From positions 24,826,011 through 24,890,010 of the forward strand of contig CM046297.1 in the NCBI GenBank assembly GCA_025267735.1: a DNA stretch of 64,000 nucleotides, in the 5' to 3' direction. The position numbers were made by a program, and so were the translations under genes. This DNA is from Mactra quadrangularis. Taxonomy: Eukaryota > Mollusca > Bivalvia > Venerida > Mactridae. Below the pieces are notes generated by a model. It was not told the origin of the DNA. It saw nothing but the letters and a program-made list of their open reading frames with translations, and searched no databases. Shown here piece after piece: positions 23,588-38,200 of this stretch. Every line of letters begins with the position of its first letter. Within the stretch, counting starts at the first letter, position 1.

Positions 23588-26500
23588 CCGACCTGTGAAA
23601 CAACTCATTTTTTAGGCAAAATATCGATCGTCGCAAACCTTGTCACATGATGCACCAGTTTGTTCGGGGGTCAAGTCGGTCAATAAAACATGCATAACTT
23701 GGGTTCTAAAATCAAATCTGAAAGCGGTAGACCAGATTTTCTGGTTTGCTGCTTTTTTCCATAATAGTGGATTTTATGTACTTTTGTCCGAAGAGTTGTC
23801 TACCCCTGTTATACATGTTTTTGGGCCTTACATCAATGAAAGATTGCGATAAACCTATGTGCGCGTGTCCTGGGACATTTTGAGCCAAAAAATGGAGAAT
23901 GAAAATTTTCATCAAAATTTGACATTTTCAACAGGTCCGTACCTGCGAGAAATTGTAAAAAAAACCCACTTTTGCCCGAAGAGCTGTGTGCCTCTAATAA
24001 ACATTATATCAATGAAAAACTGCGATAAAACCTATGTGTGCGTGTCCTGGGACATTTTGAGCCAAAAAATGGAGAATGAAAATTTTCATCAAAATTTGAC
24101 ATTTTCAACAGGTCCGTACCTGCGAGAAATTGTAAAAAAAACCCACTTTTGCCCGAAGAGCTGTGTGCCTCTAATAAACATTATATCAATGAAAAACTGC
24201 GATAAAACCTATGTGCGCGTGTCCTGGGACATTTTGAGCCAAAAAAATGGAGAATGAAAATTTTCATCAAAATTTGACATTTTCAACAGGTCCGTACCTG
24301 CGAGAAATTGTAAAAAAAAACCACGTTTGCCCGAAGAGCTGTCTGCCACTGCTAAACATTATATCAATGAAAAACTGCGATAAAACCTATGTGCGCGTGT
24401 CCTGGGACATTTTGAGCCAAAAAATGGAGAATGAAAATTTTCATCAAAATTTGACATTTTCAACAGGTCCGTACCTGCGAGAAATTGTAAAAAAAACCCA
24501 CTTTTGCCCGAAGAGCTGTGTGCCTCTAATAAACATTATATCAATGAAAAACTGCGATAAAACCTATGTGCGCGTGTCCTGGGACATTTTGAGCCAAAAA
24601 ATGGAGAATGAAAATTTTCATCAAAATTTGACATTTTCAACAGGTCCGTACCTGCGAGAAATTGTAAAAAAAAACCACGTTTGCCCGAAGAGCTGTCTGC
24701 CACTGCTAAACATTATATCAATGAAAAACTGCGATAAAACCTATGTGCGCGTGTCCTGGGACATTTTGAGCCAAAAAATGGAGAATGAAAATTTTCATCA
24801 AAATTTGACATTTTCAACAGGTCCCGACCTGTGAAACAACTCATTTTTAGGCAAAATATCGATCGTCGCAAACCTTGTCACATGATGCACCAGTTTGTTC
24901 GGGGGTCAAGTCGGTCAATAAAACATGCATAACTTGGGTTCTAAAATCAAATCTGAAAGCGGTAGACCAGATTTTCTGGTTTGCTGCTTTTTTCCATAAT
25001 AGTGGATTTTATGTACTTTTGTCCGAAGAGTTGTCTACCCCTGTTATACATGTTTTTGGGCCTTACATCAATGAAAGATTGCGATAAACCTATGTGCGCG
25101 TGTCCTGGGACATTTTGAGCCAAAAAATGGAGAATGAAAATTTTCATCAAAATTTGACATTTTCAACAGGTCCGTACCTGCGAGAAATTGTAAAAAAAAA
25201 ACACTTTTGCCCGAAGAGCTGTGTGCCTCTAATAAACATTATATCAATGAAAAACTGCGATAAAACCTATGTGTGCGTGTCCTGGTACATTTTGAGCCAA
25301 AAAATGGAGAATGAAAATTTTCATCAAAATTTGACATTTTCAACAGGTCCGTACCTGCGAGAAATTGTAAAAAAAACCATGTTTGCCCGAAGAGCTGTCT
25401 GCCACTGCTAAACATTATATCAATGAAAAACTGCGATAAAACCTATGTGCGCGTGTCCTGGGACATTTTGAGCCAAAAAATGGAGAATGAAAATTTTCAT
25501 CAAAATTTGACATTTTCAACAGGTCCGTACCTGCGAGAAATTGTAAAAAAACCCCACTTTTGCCCGAAGAGCTGTGTGCCTCTAATGAACATTATATCAA
25601 TGAAAAACTGCGATAAAACCTATGTGCGCGTGTCCTGGGACATTTTGAGCCAAAAAATGGAGAATGAAAATTTTCATCAAAATTTGACATTTTCAACAGG
25701 TCCGTACCTGCGAGAAATTGTAAAAAAAAAACATGTTTGCCCGAAGAGCTGTCTGCCACTGCTAAACATTATATCAATGAAAAACTGCGATAAAACTTAT
25801 ATGCGCGTGTCCTGGGACATTTTGAGCCAAAAAATGGAGAATGAAAATTTTCATCAAAATTTGACATTTTCAACAGGTCCCGACCTGTGAAACAACTCAT
25901 TTTTTAGGCAAAATATCGATCGTCGCAAACCTTGTCACATGATGCACCAGTTTGTTCGGGGGTCAAGTCGGTCAATAAAACATGCATAACTTGGGTTCTA
26001 AAATCAAATCTGAAAGCGGTAGACCAGATTTTCTGGTTAGCTGCTTTTTTCCATAATAGTGGATTTTATGTACTTTTGTCCGAAGAGTTGTCTACCCCTG
26101 TTATACATGTTTTTGGGCCTTACATCAATGAAAGATTGCGATAAACCTATGTGCGCGTGTCCTGGGACATTTTGAGCCAAAAAATGGAGAATGAAAATTT
26201 TCATCAAAATTTGACATTTTCAACAGGTCCGTACCTGCGAGAAATTGTAAAAAAAACCCACTTTTGCCCGAAGAGCTGTGTGCCTCTAATAAACATTATA
26301 TCAATGAAAAACTGCGATAAAACCTATGTGTGCGTGTCCTGGGACATTTTGAGCCAAAAAATGGAGAATGAAAATTTTCATCAAAATTTGACATTTTCAA
26401 CAGGTCCGTACCTGCGAGAAATTGTAAAAAAAACCATGTTTGCCCGAAGAGCTGTCTGCCACTGCTAAACATTATATCAATGAAAAACTGCGATAAAACC

Positions 26501-29232
26501 TATGTGCGCGTGTCCTGGGACATTTTGAGCCAAAAAATGGAGAATGAAAATTTTCATCAAAATTTGACATTTTCAACAGGTCCGTACCTGCGAGAAATTG
26601 TAAAAAAAACCCACTTTTGCCCGAAGAGCTGTGTGCCTCTAATGAACATTATATCAATGAAAAACTGCGATAAAACCTATGTGCGCGTGTCCTGGGACAT
26701 TTTGAGCCAAAAAATGGAGAATGAAAATTTTCATCAAAATTTGACATTTTCAACAGGTCCGTACCTGCGAGAAATTGTAAAAAAAAAAACATGTTTGCCC
26801 GAAGAGCTGTCTGCCACTGCTAAACATTATATCAATGAAAAACTGCGATAAAACTTATATGCGCGTGTCCTGGGACATTTTGAGCCAAAAAATGGAGAAT
26901 GAAAATTTTCATCAAAATTTGACATTTTCAACAGGTCCCGACCTGTGAAACAACTCATTTTTTAGGCAAAATATCGATCGTCGCAAACCTTGTCACATGA
27001 TGCACCAGTTTGTTCGGGGGTCAAGTCGGTCAATAAAACATGCATAACTTGGGTTCTAAAATCAAATCTGAAAGCGGTAGACCAGATTTTCTGGTTTGCT
27101 GCTTTTTTCCATAATAGTGGATTTTATGTACTTTTGTCCGAAGAGTTGTCTACCCCTGTTATACATGTTTTTGGGCCTTACATCAATGAAAGATTGCGAT
27201 AAACCTATGTGCGCGTGTCCTGGGACATTTTGAGCCAAAAAATGGAGAATGAAAATTTTCATCAAAATTTGACATTTTCAACAGGTCCGTACCTGCGAGA
27301 AATTGTAAAAAAAACCCACTTTTGCCCGAAGAGCTGTGTGCCTCTAATAAACATTATATCAATGAAAAACTGCGATAAAACCTATGTGTGCGTGTCCCGG
27401 GACATTTTGAGCCAAAAAATGGAGAATGAAAATTTTCATCAAAATTTGACATTTTCAACAGGTCCGTACCTGCGAGAAATTGTAAAAAAAAACCATGTTT
27501 GCCCGAAGAGCTGTCTGCCACTGCTAAACATTATATCAATGAAAAACTGCGATAAAACCTATGTGCGCGTGTCCTGGGACATTTTGAGCCAAAAAATGGA
27601 GAATGAAAATTTTCATCAAAATTTGACATTTTCAACAGGTCCGTACCTGCGAGAAATTGTAAAAAAAACCCACTTTTGCCCGAAGAGCTGTGTGCCTCTA
27701 ATGAACATTATATCAATGAAAAACTGCGATAAAACCTATGTGCGCGTGTCCTGGGACATTTTGAGCCAAAAAATGGAGAATGAAAATTTTCATCAAAATT
27801 TGACATTTTCAACAGGTCCGTACCTGCGAGAAATTGTAAAAAAAAACCACGTTTGCCCGAAGAGCTGTCTGCCACTGCTAAACATTATATCAATGAAATA
27901 CTGCGATAAAACCTATGTGCGCGTGTCCTGGGACATTTTGAGCCAAAAAATGGGGAATGAAAATTTTCATCAAAATTTGACATTTTCAACAGGTCCCGAC
28001 CTGTGAAACAACTCATTTTTTAGGCAAAATATCGATCGTCGCAAACCTTGTCACATGATGCACCAGTTTGTTCGGGGGTCAAGTCGGTCAATAAAACATG
28101 CATAACTTGGGTTCTAAAATCAAATCTGAAAGCGGTAGACCAGATTTTCTGGTTTGCTTCTTTTTTCCATAATAGTGGATTTTATGTACTTTTGTCCGAA
28201 GAGTTGTCTACCCCTGTTATACATGTTTTTGGGCCTTACATCAATGAAAGATTGCGATAAACCTATGTGCGCGTGTCCTGGGACATTTTGAGCCAAAAAA
28301 TGGAGAATGAAAATTTTCATCAAAATTTGACATTTTCAACAGGTCCGTACCTGCGAGAAATTGTAAAAAAAACCCACTTTTGCCCGAAGAGCTGTGTGCC
28401 TCTAATAAACATTATATCAATGAAAAACTGCGATAAAACCTATGTGTGCGTGTCCTGGGACATTTTGAGCCAAAAAATGGAGAATGAAAATTTTCATCAA
28501 AATTTGACATTTTCAACAGGTCCGTACCTGCGAGAAATTGTAAAAAAAACCCACTTTTGCCCGAAGAGCTGTGTGCCTCTAATAAACATTATATCAATGA
28601 AAAACTGCGATAAAACCTATGTGCGCGTGTCCTGGGACATTTTGAGCCAAAAAATGGAGAATGAAAATTTTCATCAAAATTTGACATTTTCAACAGGTCC
28701 GTACCTGCGAGAAATTGTAAAAAAAAACCACGTTTGCCCGAAGAGCTGTCTGCCACTGCTAAACATTATATCAATGAAAAACTGCGATAAAACCTATGTG
28801 CGCGTGTCCTGGGACATTTTGAGCCAAAAAATGGAGAATGAAAATTTTCATCAAAATTTGACATTTTCAACAGGTCCGTACCTGCGAGAAATTGTAAAAA
28901 AAACCCACACTTTTGCCCGAAGAGCTGTGTGCCTCTAATGAACATTATATCAATGAAAAACTGTGATAAAACCTATGTGCGCGTGTCCTGGGACATTTTG
29001 AGCCAAAAAATGGAGAATGAAAATTTTCATCAAAATTTGACATTTTCAACAGGTCCGTACCTGCGAGAAATTGTAAAAAAAAAACATGTTTGCCCGAAGA
29101 GCTGTCTGCCACTGCTAAACATTATATCAATGAAAAACTGCGATAAAACTTATATGCGCGTGTCCTGGGACATTTTGAGCCAAAAAATGGAGAATGAAAA
29201 TTTTCATCAAAATTTGACATTTTCAACAGGTC

Positions 29233-32200
29233 CCGACCTGTGAAACAACTCATTTTTTAGGCAAAATATCGATCGTCGCAAACCTTGTCACATGATGCAC
29301 CAGTTTGTTCGGGGGTCAAGTCGGTCAATAAAACATGCATAACTTGGGTTCTAAAATCAAATCTGAAAGCGGTAGACCAGATTTTCTGGTTTGCTGCTTT
29401 TTTCCATAATAGTGGATTTTATGTACTTTTGTCCGAAGAGTTGTCTACCCCTGTTATACATGTTTTTGGGCCTTACATCAATGAAAGATTGCGATAAACC
29501 TATGTGCGCGTGTCCTGGGACATTTTGAGCCAAAAAATGGAGAATGAAAATTTTCATCAAAATTTGACATTTTCAACAGGTCCGTACCTGCGAGAAATTG
29601 TAAAAAAACCATGTTTGCCCGAAGAGCTGTCTGCCACTGCTAAACATTATATCAATGAAAAACTGCGATAAAACCTATGTGCGCGTGTCCTGGGACATTT
29701 TGAGCCAAAAAATGGAGAATGAAAATTTTCATCAAAATTTGACATTTTCAACAGGTCCGTACCTGCGAGAAATTGTAAAAAAAACCCCATGTTTGCCCGA
29801 AGAGCTGTCTGCCACTGCTAAACATTATATCAATGAAAAACTGCGATAAAACCTATGTGCGCGTGTCCTGGGACATTTTGAGCCAAAAAATGGAGAATGA
29901 AAATTTTCATCAAAATTTGACATTTTCAACAGGTCCGTACCTGCGAGAAATTGTAAAAAAAACCCACTTTTGCCCGAAGAGCTGTGTGCCTCTAATGAAC
30001 ATTATATCAATGAAAAACTGCGATAAAACCTATGTGCGCGTGTCCTGGGACATTTTGAGCCAAAAAATGGAGAATGAAAATTTTCATCAAAATTTGACAT
30101 TTTCAACAGGTCCGTACCTGCGAGAAATTGTAAAAAAAAAACATGTTTGCCCGAAGAGCTGTCTGCCACTGCTAAACATTATATCAATGAAAAACTGCGA
30201 TAAAACTTATATGCGCGTGTCCTGGGACATTTTGAGCCAAAAAATGGAGAATGAAAATTTTCATCAAAATTTGACATTTTCAACAGGTCCCGACCTGTGA
30301 AACAACTCATTTTTTAGGCAAAATATCGATCGTCGCAAACCTTGTCACATGATGCACCAGTTTGTTCGGGGGTCAAGTCGGTCAATAAAACATGCATAAC
30401 TTGGGTTCTAAAATCAAATCTGAAAGCGGTAGACCAGATTTTCTGGTTTGCTGCTTTTTTCCATAATAGTGGATTTTATGTACTTTTGTCCGAAGAGTTG
30501 TCTACCCCTGTTATACATGTTTTTGGGCCTTACATCAATGAAAGATTGCGATAAACCTATGTGCGCGTGTCCTGGGACATTTTGAGCCAAAAAATGGAGA
30601 ATGAAAATTTTCATCAAAATTTGACATTTTCAACAGGTCCGTACCTGCGAGAAATTGTAAAAAAACCATGTTTGCCCGAAGAGCTGTCTGCCACTGCTAA
30701 ACATTATATCAATGAAAAACTGCGATAAAACCTATGTGCGCGTGTCCTGGGACATTTTGAGCCAAAAAATGGAGAATGAAAATTTTCATCAAAATTTGAC
30801 ATTTTCAACAGGTCCGTACCTGCGAGAAATTGTAAAAAAAACCCACTTTTGCCCGAAGAGCTGTCTGCCTCTAATGAACATTATATCAATGAAAAACTGT
30901 GATAAAACCTATGTGCGCGTGTCCTGGGACATTTTGAGCCAAAAAATGGAGAATGAAAATTTTCATCAAAATTTGACATTTTCAACAGGTCCATACCTGC
31001 GAGAAATTGTAAAAAAAAAACATGTTTGCCCGAAGAGCTGTCTGCCACTGCTAAACATTATATCAATGAAAAACTGCGATAAAACTTATATGCGCGTGTC
31101 CTGGGACATTTTGAGCCAAAAAATGGAGAATGAAAATTTTCATCAAAATTTGACATTTTCAACAGGTCCCGACCTGTGAAACAACTCATTTTTTAGGCAA
31201 AATATCGATCGTCGCAAACCTTGTCACATGATGCACCAGTTTGTTCGGGGGTCAAGTCGGTCAATAAAACATGCATAACTTGGGTTCTAAAATCAAATCT
31301 GAAAGCGGTAGACCAGATTTTCTGGTTTGCTGCTTTTTTCCATAATAGTGGATTTTATGTACTTTTGTCCGAAGAGTTGTCTACCCCTGTTATACATGTT
31401 TTTGGGCCTTACATCAATGAAAGATTGCGATAAACCTATGTGCGCGTGTCCTGGGACATTTTGAGCCAAAAAATGGAGAATGAAAATTTTCATCAAAATT
31501 TGACATTTTCAACAGGTCCGTACCTGCGAGAAATTGTAAAAAAACCATGTTTGCCCGAAGAGCTGTCTGCCACTGCTAAACATTATATCAATGAAAAACT
31601 GCGATAAAACCTATGTGCGCGTGTCCTGGGACATTTTGAGCCAAAAAATGGAGAATGAAAATTTTCATCAAAATTTGACATTTTCAACAGGTCCGTACCT
31701 GCGAGAAATTGTAAAAAAACCCCACTTTTGCCCGAAGAGCTGTGTGCCTCTAATGAACATTATATCAATGAAAAACTGTGATAAAACCTATGTGCGCGTG
31801 TCCTGGGACATTTTGAGCCAAAAAATGGAGAATGAAAATTTTCATCAAAATTTGACATTTTCAACAGGTCCGTACCTGCGAGAAATTGTAAAAAAAAAAC
31901 ATGTTTGCCCGAAGAGCTGTCTGCCACTGCTAAACATTATATCAATGAAAAACTGCGATAAAACTTTTATGCGCGTGTCCTGGGACATTTTGAGCCAAAA
32001 AATGGAGAATGAAAATTTTCATCAAAATTTGACATTTTCAACAGGTCCCGACCTGTGAAACAACTCATTTTTTAGGCAAAATATCGATCGTCGCAAACCT
32101 TGTCACATGATGCACCAGTTTGTTCGGGGGTCAAGTCGGTCAATAAAACATGCATAACTTGGGTTCTAAAATCAAATCTGAAAGCGGTAGACCAGATTTT

Positions 32201-35200
32201 CTGGTTTGCTGCTTTTTTCCATAATAGTGGATTTTATGTACTTTTGTCCGAAGAGTTGTCTACCCCTGTTATACATGTTTTTGGGCCTTACATCAATGAA
32301 AGATTGCGATAAACCTATGTGCGCGTGTCCTGGGACATTTTGAGCCAAAAAATGGAGAATGAAAATTTTCATCAAAATTTGACATTTTCAACAGGTCCGT
32401 ACCTGCGAGAAATTGTAAAAAAAAAACATGTTTGCCCGAAGAGCTGTCTGCCACTGCTAAACATTATATCAATGAAAAACTGCGATAAAACTTATATGCG
32501 CGTGTCCTGGGACATTTTGAGCCAAAAAATGGAGAATGAAAATTTTCATCAAAATTTGACATTTTCAACAGGTCCGTACCTGCGAGAAATTGTAAAAAAA
32601 CCATGTTTGCCCGAAGAGCTGTCTGCCACTGCTAAACATTATATCAATGAAAAACTGCGATAAAACCTATGTGCGCGTGTCCTGGGACATTTTGAGCCAA
32701 AAAATGGAGAATGAAAATTTTCATCAAAATTTGACATTTTCAACAGGTCCGTACCTGCGAGAAATTGTAAAAAAACCCCATGTTTGCCCGAAGAGCTGTC
32801 TGCCACTGCTAAACATTATATCAATGAAAAACTGCGATAAAACCTATGTGCGCGTGTCCTGGGACATTTTGAGCCAAAAAATGGAGAATGAAAATTTTCA
32901 TCAAAATTTGACATTTTCAACAGGTCCGTACCTGCGAGAAATTGTAAAAAAAACCCACTTTTGCCCGAAGAGCTGTGTGCCTCTAATGAACATTATATCA
33001 ATGAAAAACTGCGATAAAACCTATGTGCGCGTGTCCTGGGACATTTTGAGCCAAAAAATGGAGAATGAAAATTTTCATCAAAATTTGACATTTTCAACAG
33101 GTCCGTACCTGCGAGAAATTGTAAAAAAAAAACATGTTTGCCCGAAGAGCTGTCTGCCACTGCTAAACATTATATCAATGAAAAACTGCGATAAAACTTA
33201 TATGCGCGTGTCCTGGGACATTTTGAGCCAAAAAATGGAGAATGAAAATTTTCATCAAAATTTGACATTTTCAACAGGTCCCGACCTGTGAAACAACTCA
33301 TTTTTTAGGCAAAATATCGATCGTCGCAAACCTTGTCACATGATGCACCAGTTTGTTCGGGGGTCAAGTCGGTCAATAAAACATGCATAACTTGGGTTCT
33401 AAAATCAAATCTGAAAGCGGTAGACCAGATTTTCTGGTTTGCTGCTTTTTTCCATAATAGTGGATTTTATGTACTTTTGTCCGAAGAGTTGTCTACCCCT
33501 GTTATACATGTTTTTGGGCCTTACATCAATGAAAGATTGCGATAAACCTATGTGCGCGTGTCCTGGGACATTTTGAGCCAAAAAATGGAGAATGAAAATT
33601 TTCATCAAAATTTGACATTTTCAACAGGTCCGTACCTGCGAGAAATTGTAAAAAAACCATGTTTGCCCGAAGAGCTGTCTGCCACTGCTAAACATTATAT
33701 CAATGAAAAACTGCGATAAAACCTATGTGCGCGTGTCCTGGGACATTTTGAGCCAAAAAATGGAGAATGAAAATTTTCATCAAAATTTGACATTTTCAAC
33801 AGGTCCGTACCTGCGAGAAATTGTAAAAAAACCCCACTTTTGCCCGAAGAGCTGTCTGCCTCTAATGAACATTATATCAATGAAAAACTGTGATAAAACC
33901 TATGTGCGCGTGTCCTGGGACATTTTGAGCCAAAAAATGGAGAATGAAAATTTTCATCAAAATTTGACATTTTCAACAGGTCCATACCTGCGAGAAATTG
34001 TAAAAAAAAAACATGTTTGCCCGAAGAGCTGTCTGCCACTGCTAAACATTATATCAATGAAAAACTGCGATAAAACTTATATGCGCGTGTCCTGGGACAT
34101 TTTGAGCCAAAAAATGGAGAATGAAAATTTTCATCAAAATTTGACATTTTCAACAGGTCCCGACCTGTGAAACAACTCATTTTTTAGGCAAAATATCGAT
34201 CGTCGCAAACCTTGTCACATGATGCACCAGTTTGTTCGGGGGTCAAGTCGGTCAATAAAACATGCATAACTTGGGTTCTAAAATCAAATCTGAAAGCGGT
34301 AGACCAGATTTTCTGGTTTGCTGCTTTTTTCCATAATAGTGGATTTTATGTACTTTTGTCCAAAGAGTTGTCTACCCCTGTTATACATGTTTTTGGGCCT
34401 TACATCAATGAAAGATTGCGATAAACCTATGTGCGCGTGTCCTGGGACATTTTGAGCCAAAAAATGGAGAATGAAAATTTTCATCAAAATTTGACATTTT
34501 CAACAGGTCCGTACCTGCGAGAAATTGTAAAAAAACCATGTTTGCCCGAAGAGCTGTCTGCCACTGCTAAACATTATATCAATGAAAAACTGCGATAAAA
34601 CCTATGTGCGCGTGTCCTGGGACATTTTGAGCCAAAAAATGGAGAATGAAAATTTTCATCAAAATTTGACATTTTCAACAGGTCCGTACCTGCGAGAAAT
34701 TGTAAAAAAACCCCACTTTTGCCCGAAGAGCTGTGTGCCTCTAATGAACATTATATCAATGAAAAACTGTGATAAAACCTATGTGCGCGTGTCCTGGGAC
34801 ATTTTGAGCCAAAAAATGGAGAATGAAAATTTTCATCAAAATTTGACATTTTCAACAGGTCCGTACCTGCGAGAAATTGTAAAAAAAAAACATGTTTGCC
34901 CGAAGAGCTGTCTGCCACTGCTAAACATTATATCAATGAAAAACTGCGATAAAACTTATATGCGCGTGTCCTGGGACATTTTGAGCCAAAAAATGGAGAA
35001 TGAAAATTTTCATCAAAATTTGACATTTTCAACAGGTCCCGACCTGTGAAACAACTCATTTTTTAGGCAAAATATCGATCGTCGCAAACCTTGTCACATG
35101 ATGCACCAGTTTGTTCGGGGGTCAAGTCGGTCAATAAAACATGCATAACTTGGGTTCTAAAATCAAATCTGAAAGCGGTAGACCAGATTTTCTGGTTTGC

Positions 35201-38200
35201 TGCTTTTTTCCATAATAGTGGATTTTATGTACTTTTGTCCAAAGAGTTGTCTACCCCTGTTATACATGTTTTTGGGCCTTACATCAATGAAAGATTGCGA
35301 TAAACCTATGTGCGCGTGTCCTGGGACATTTTGAGCCAAAAAATGGAGAATGAAAATTTTCATCAAAATTTGACATTTTCAACAGGTCCGTACCTGCGAG
35401 AAATTGTAAAAAAACCATGTTTGCCCGAAGAGCTGTCTGCCACTGCTAAACATTATATCAATGAAAAACTGCGATAAAACCTATGTGCGCGTGTCCTGGG
35501 ACATTTTGAGCCAAAAAATGGAGAATGAAAATTTTCATCAAAATTTGACATTTTCAACAGGTCCGTACCTGCGAGAAATTGTAAAAAAACCCCATGTTTG
35601 CCCGAAGAGCTGTCTGCCACTGCTAAACATTATATCAATGAAAAACTGCGATAAAACCTATGTGCGCGTGTCCTGGGACATTTTGAGCCAAAAAATGGAG
35701 AATGAAAATTTTCATCAAAATTTGACATTTTCAACAGGTCCGTACCTGCGAGAAATTGTAAAAAAAACCCACTTTTGCCCGAAGAGCTGTGTGCCTCTAA
35801 TGAACATTATATCAATGAAAAACTGCGATAAAACCTATGTGCGCGTGTCCTGGGACATTTTGAGCCAAAAAATGGAGAATGAAAATTTTCATCAAAATTT
35901 GACATTTTCAACAGGTCCGTACCTGCGAGAAATTGTAAAAAAAAAACATGTTTGCCCGAAGAGCTGTCTGCCACTGCTAAACATTATATCAATGAAAAAC
36001 TGCGATAAAACTTATATGCGCGTGTCCTGGGACATTTTGAGCCAAAAAATGGAGAATGAAAATTTTCATCAAAATTTGACATTTTCAACAGGTCCCGACC
36101 TGTGAAACAACTCATTTTTTAGGCAAAATATCGATCGTCGCAAACCTTGTCACATGATGCACCAGTTTGTTCGGGGGTCAAGTCGGTCAATAAAACATGC
36201 ATAACTTGGGTTCTAAAATCAAATCTGAAAGCGGTAGACCAGATTTTCTGGTTTGCTGCTTTTTTCCATAATAGTGGATTTTATGTACTTTTGTCCGAAG
36301 AGTTGTCTACCCCTGTTATACATGTTTTTGGGCCTTACATCAATGAAAGATTGCGATAAACCTATGTGCGCGTGTCCTGGGACATTTTGAGCCAAAAAAT
36401 GGAGAATGAAAATTTTCATCAAAATTTGACATTTTCAACAGGTCCGTACCTGCGAGAAATTGTAAAAAAACCATGTTTGCCCGAAGAGCTGTCTGCCACT
36501 GCTAAACATTATATCAATGAAAAACTGCGATAAAACCTATGTGCGCGTGTCCTGGGACATTTTGAGCCAAAAAATGGAGAATGAAAATTTTCATCAAAAT
36601 TTGACATTTTCAACAGGTCCGTACCTGCGAGAAATTGTAAAAAAAACCCACTTTTGCCCGAAGAGCTGTCTGCCTCTAATGAACATTATATCAATGAAAA
36701 ACTGTGATAAAACCTATGTGCGCGTGTCCTGGGACATTTTGAGCCAAAAAATGGAGAATGAAAATTTTCATCAAAATTTGACATTTTCAACAGGTCCATA
36801 CCTGCGAGAAATTGTAAAAAAAAAACATGTTTGCCCGAAGAGCTGTCTGCCACTGCTAAACATTATATCAATGAAAAACTGCGATAAAACTTATATGCGC
36901 GTGTCCTGGGACATTTTGAGCCAAAAAATGGAGAATGAAAATTTTCATCAAAATTTGACATTTTCAACAGGTCCCGACCTGTGAAACAACTCATTTTTTA
37001 GGCAAAATATCGATCGTCGCAAACCTTGTCACATGATGCACCAGTTTGTTCGGGGGTCAAGTCGGTCAATAAAACATGCATAACTTGGGTTCTAAAATCA
37101 AATCTGAAAGCGGTAGACCAGATTTTCTGGTTTGCTGCTTTTTTCCATAATAGTGGATTTTATGTACTTTTGTCCGAAGAGTTGTCTACCCCTGTTATAC
37201 ATGTTTTTGGGCCTTACATCAATGAAAGATTGCGATAAACCTATGTGCGCGTGTCCTGGGACATTTTGAGCCAAAAAATGGAGAATGAAAATTTTCATCA
37301 AAATTTGACATTTTCAACAGGTCCGTACCTGCGAGAAATTGTAAAAAAACCATGTTTGCCCGAAGAGCTGTCTGCCACTGCTAAACATTATATCAATGAA
37401 AAACTGCGATAAAACCTATGTGCGCGTGTCCTGGGACATTTTGAGCCAAAAAATGGAGAATGAAAATTTTCATCAAAATTTGACATTTTCAACAGGTCCG
37501 TACCTGCGAGAAATTGTAAAAAAACCCCACTTTTGCCCGAAGAGCTGTGTGCCTCTAATGAACATTATATCAATGAAAAACTGTGATAAAACCTATGTGC
37601 GCGTGTCCTGGGACATTTTGAGCCAAAAAATGGAGAATGAAAATTTTCATCAAAATTTGACATTTTCAACAGGTCCGTACCTGCGAGAAATTGTAAAAAA
37701 AAAACATGTTTGCCCGAAGAGCTGTCTGCCACTGCTAAACATTATATCAATGAAAAACTGCGATAAAACTTATATGCGCGTGTCCTGGGACATTTTGAGC
37801 CAAAAAATGGAGAATGAAAATTTTCATCAAAATTTGACATTTTCAACAGGTCCCGACCTGTGAAACAACTCATTTTTTAGGCAAAATATCGATCGTCGCA
37901 AACCTTGTCACATGATGCACCAGTTTGTTCGGGGGTCAAGTCGGTCAATAAAACATGCATAACTTGGGTTCTAAAATCAAATCTGAAAGCGGTAGACCAG
38001 ATTTTCTGGTTTGCTGCTTTTTTCCATAATAGTGGATTTTATGTACTTTTGTCCGAAGAGTTGTCTACCCCTGTTATACATGTTTTTGGGCCTTACATCA
38101 ATGAAAGATTGCGATAAACCTATGTGCGCGTGTCCTGGGACATTTTGAGCCAAAAAATGGAGAATGAAAATTTTCATCAAAATTTGACATTTTCAACAGG

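Larger units (their letters stand above)
2822..29232 (+). repeat. Satellite domain L: 1057/1058-bp HOR, variable copy number
   Basis: The commonest repeat is S-H1-V-H2-V (1057/1058 bp). H1 is followed by a TGTGTGCGTG variant, H2 carries CTCTAATGAAC, and the last V often leads into TTATATGCGCG. Copy number varies: S plus 1 monomer (525-527 bp), plus 2 (704), plus 3 with one shortened (862/863), plus 4, plus 5 (about 1235) and plus 6 (1412). Private variants recur at a distance, showing block duplications inside the domain. Two patches, about 9450-12300 and 17090-19650, are rich in single-base indels. Confidence 0.9.
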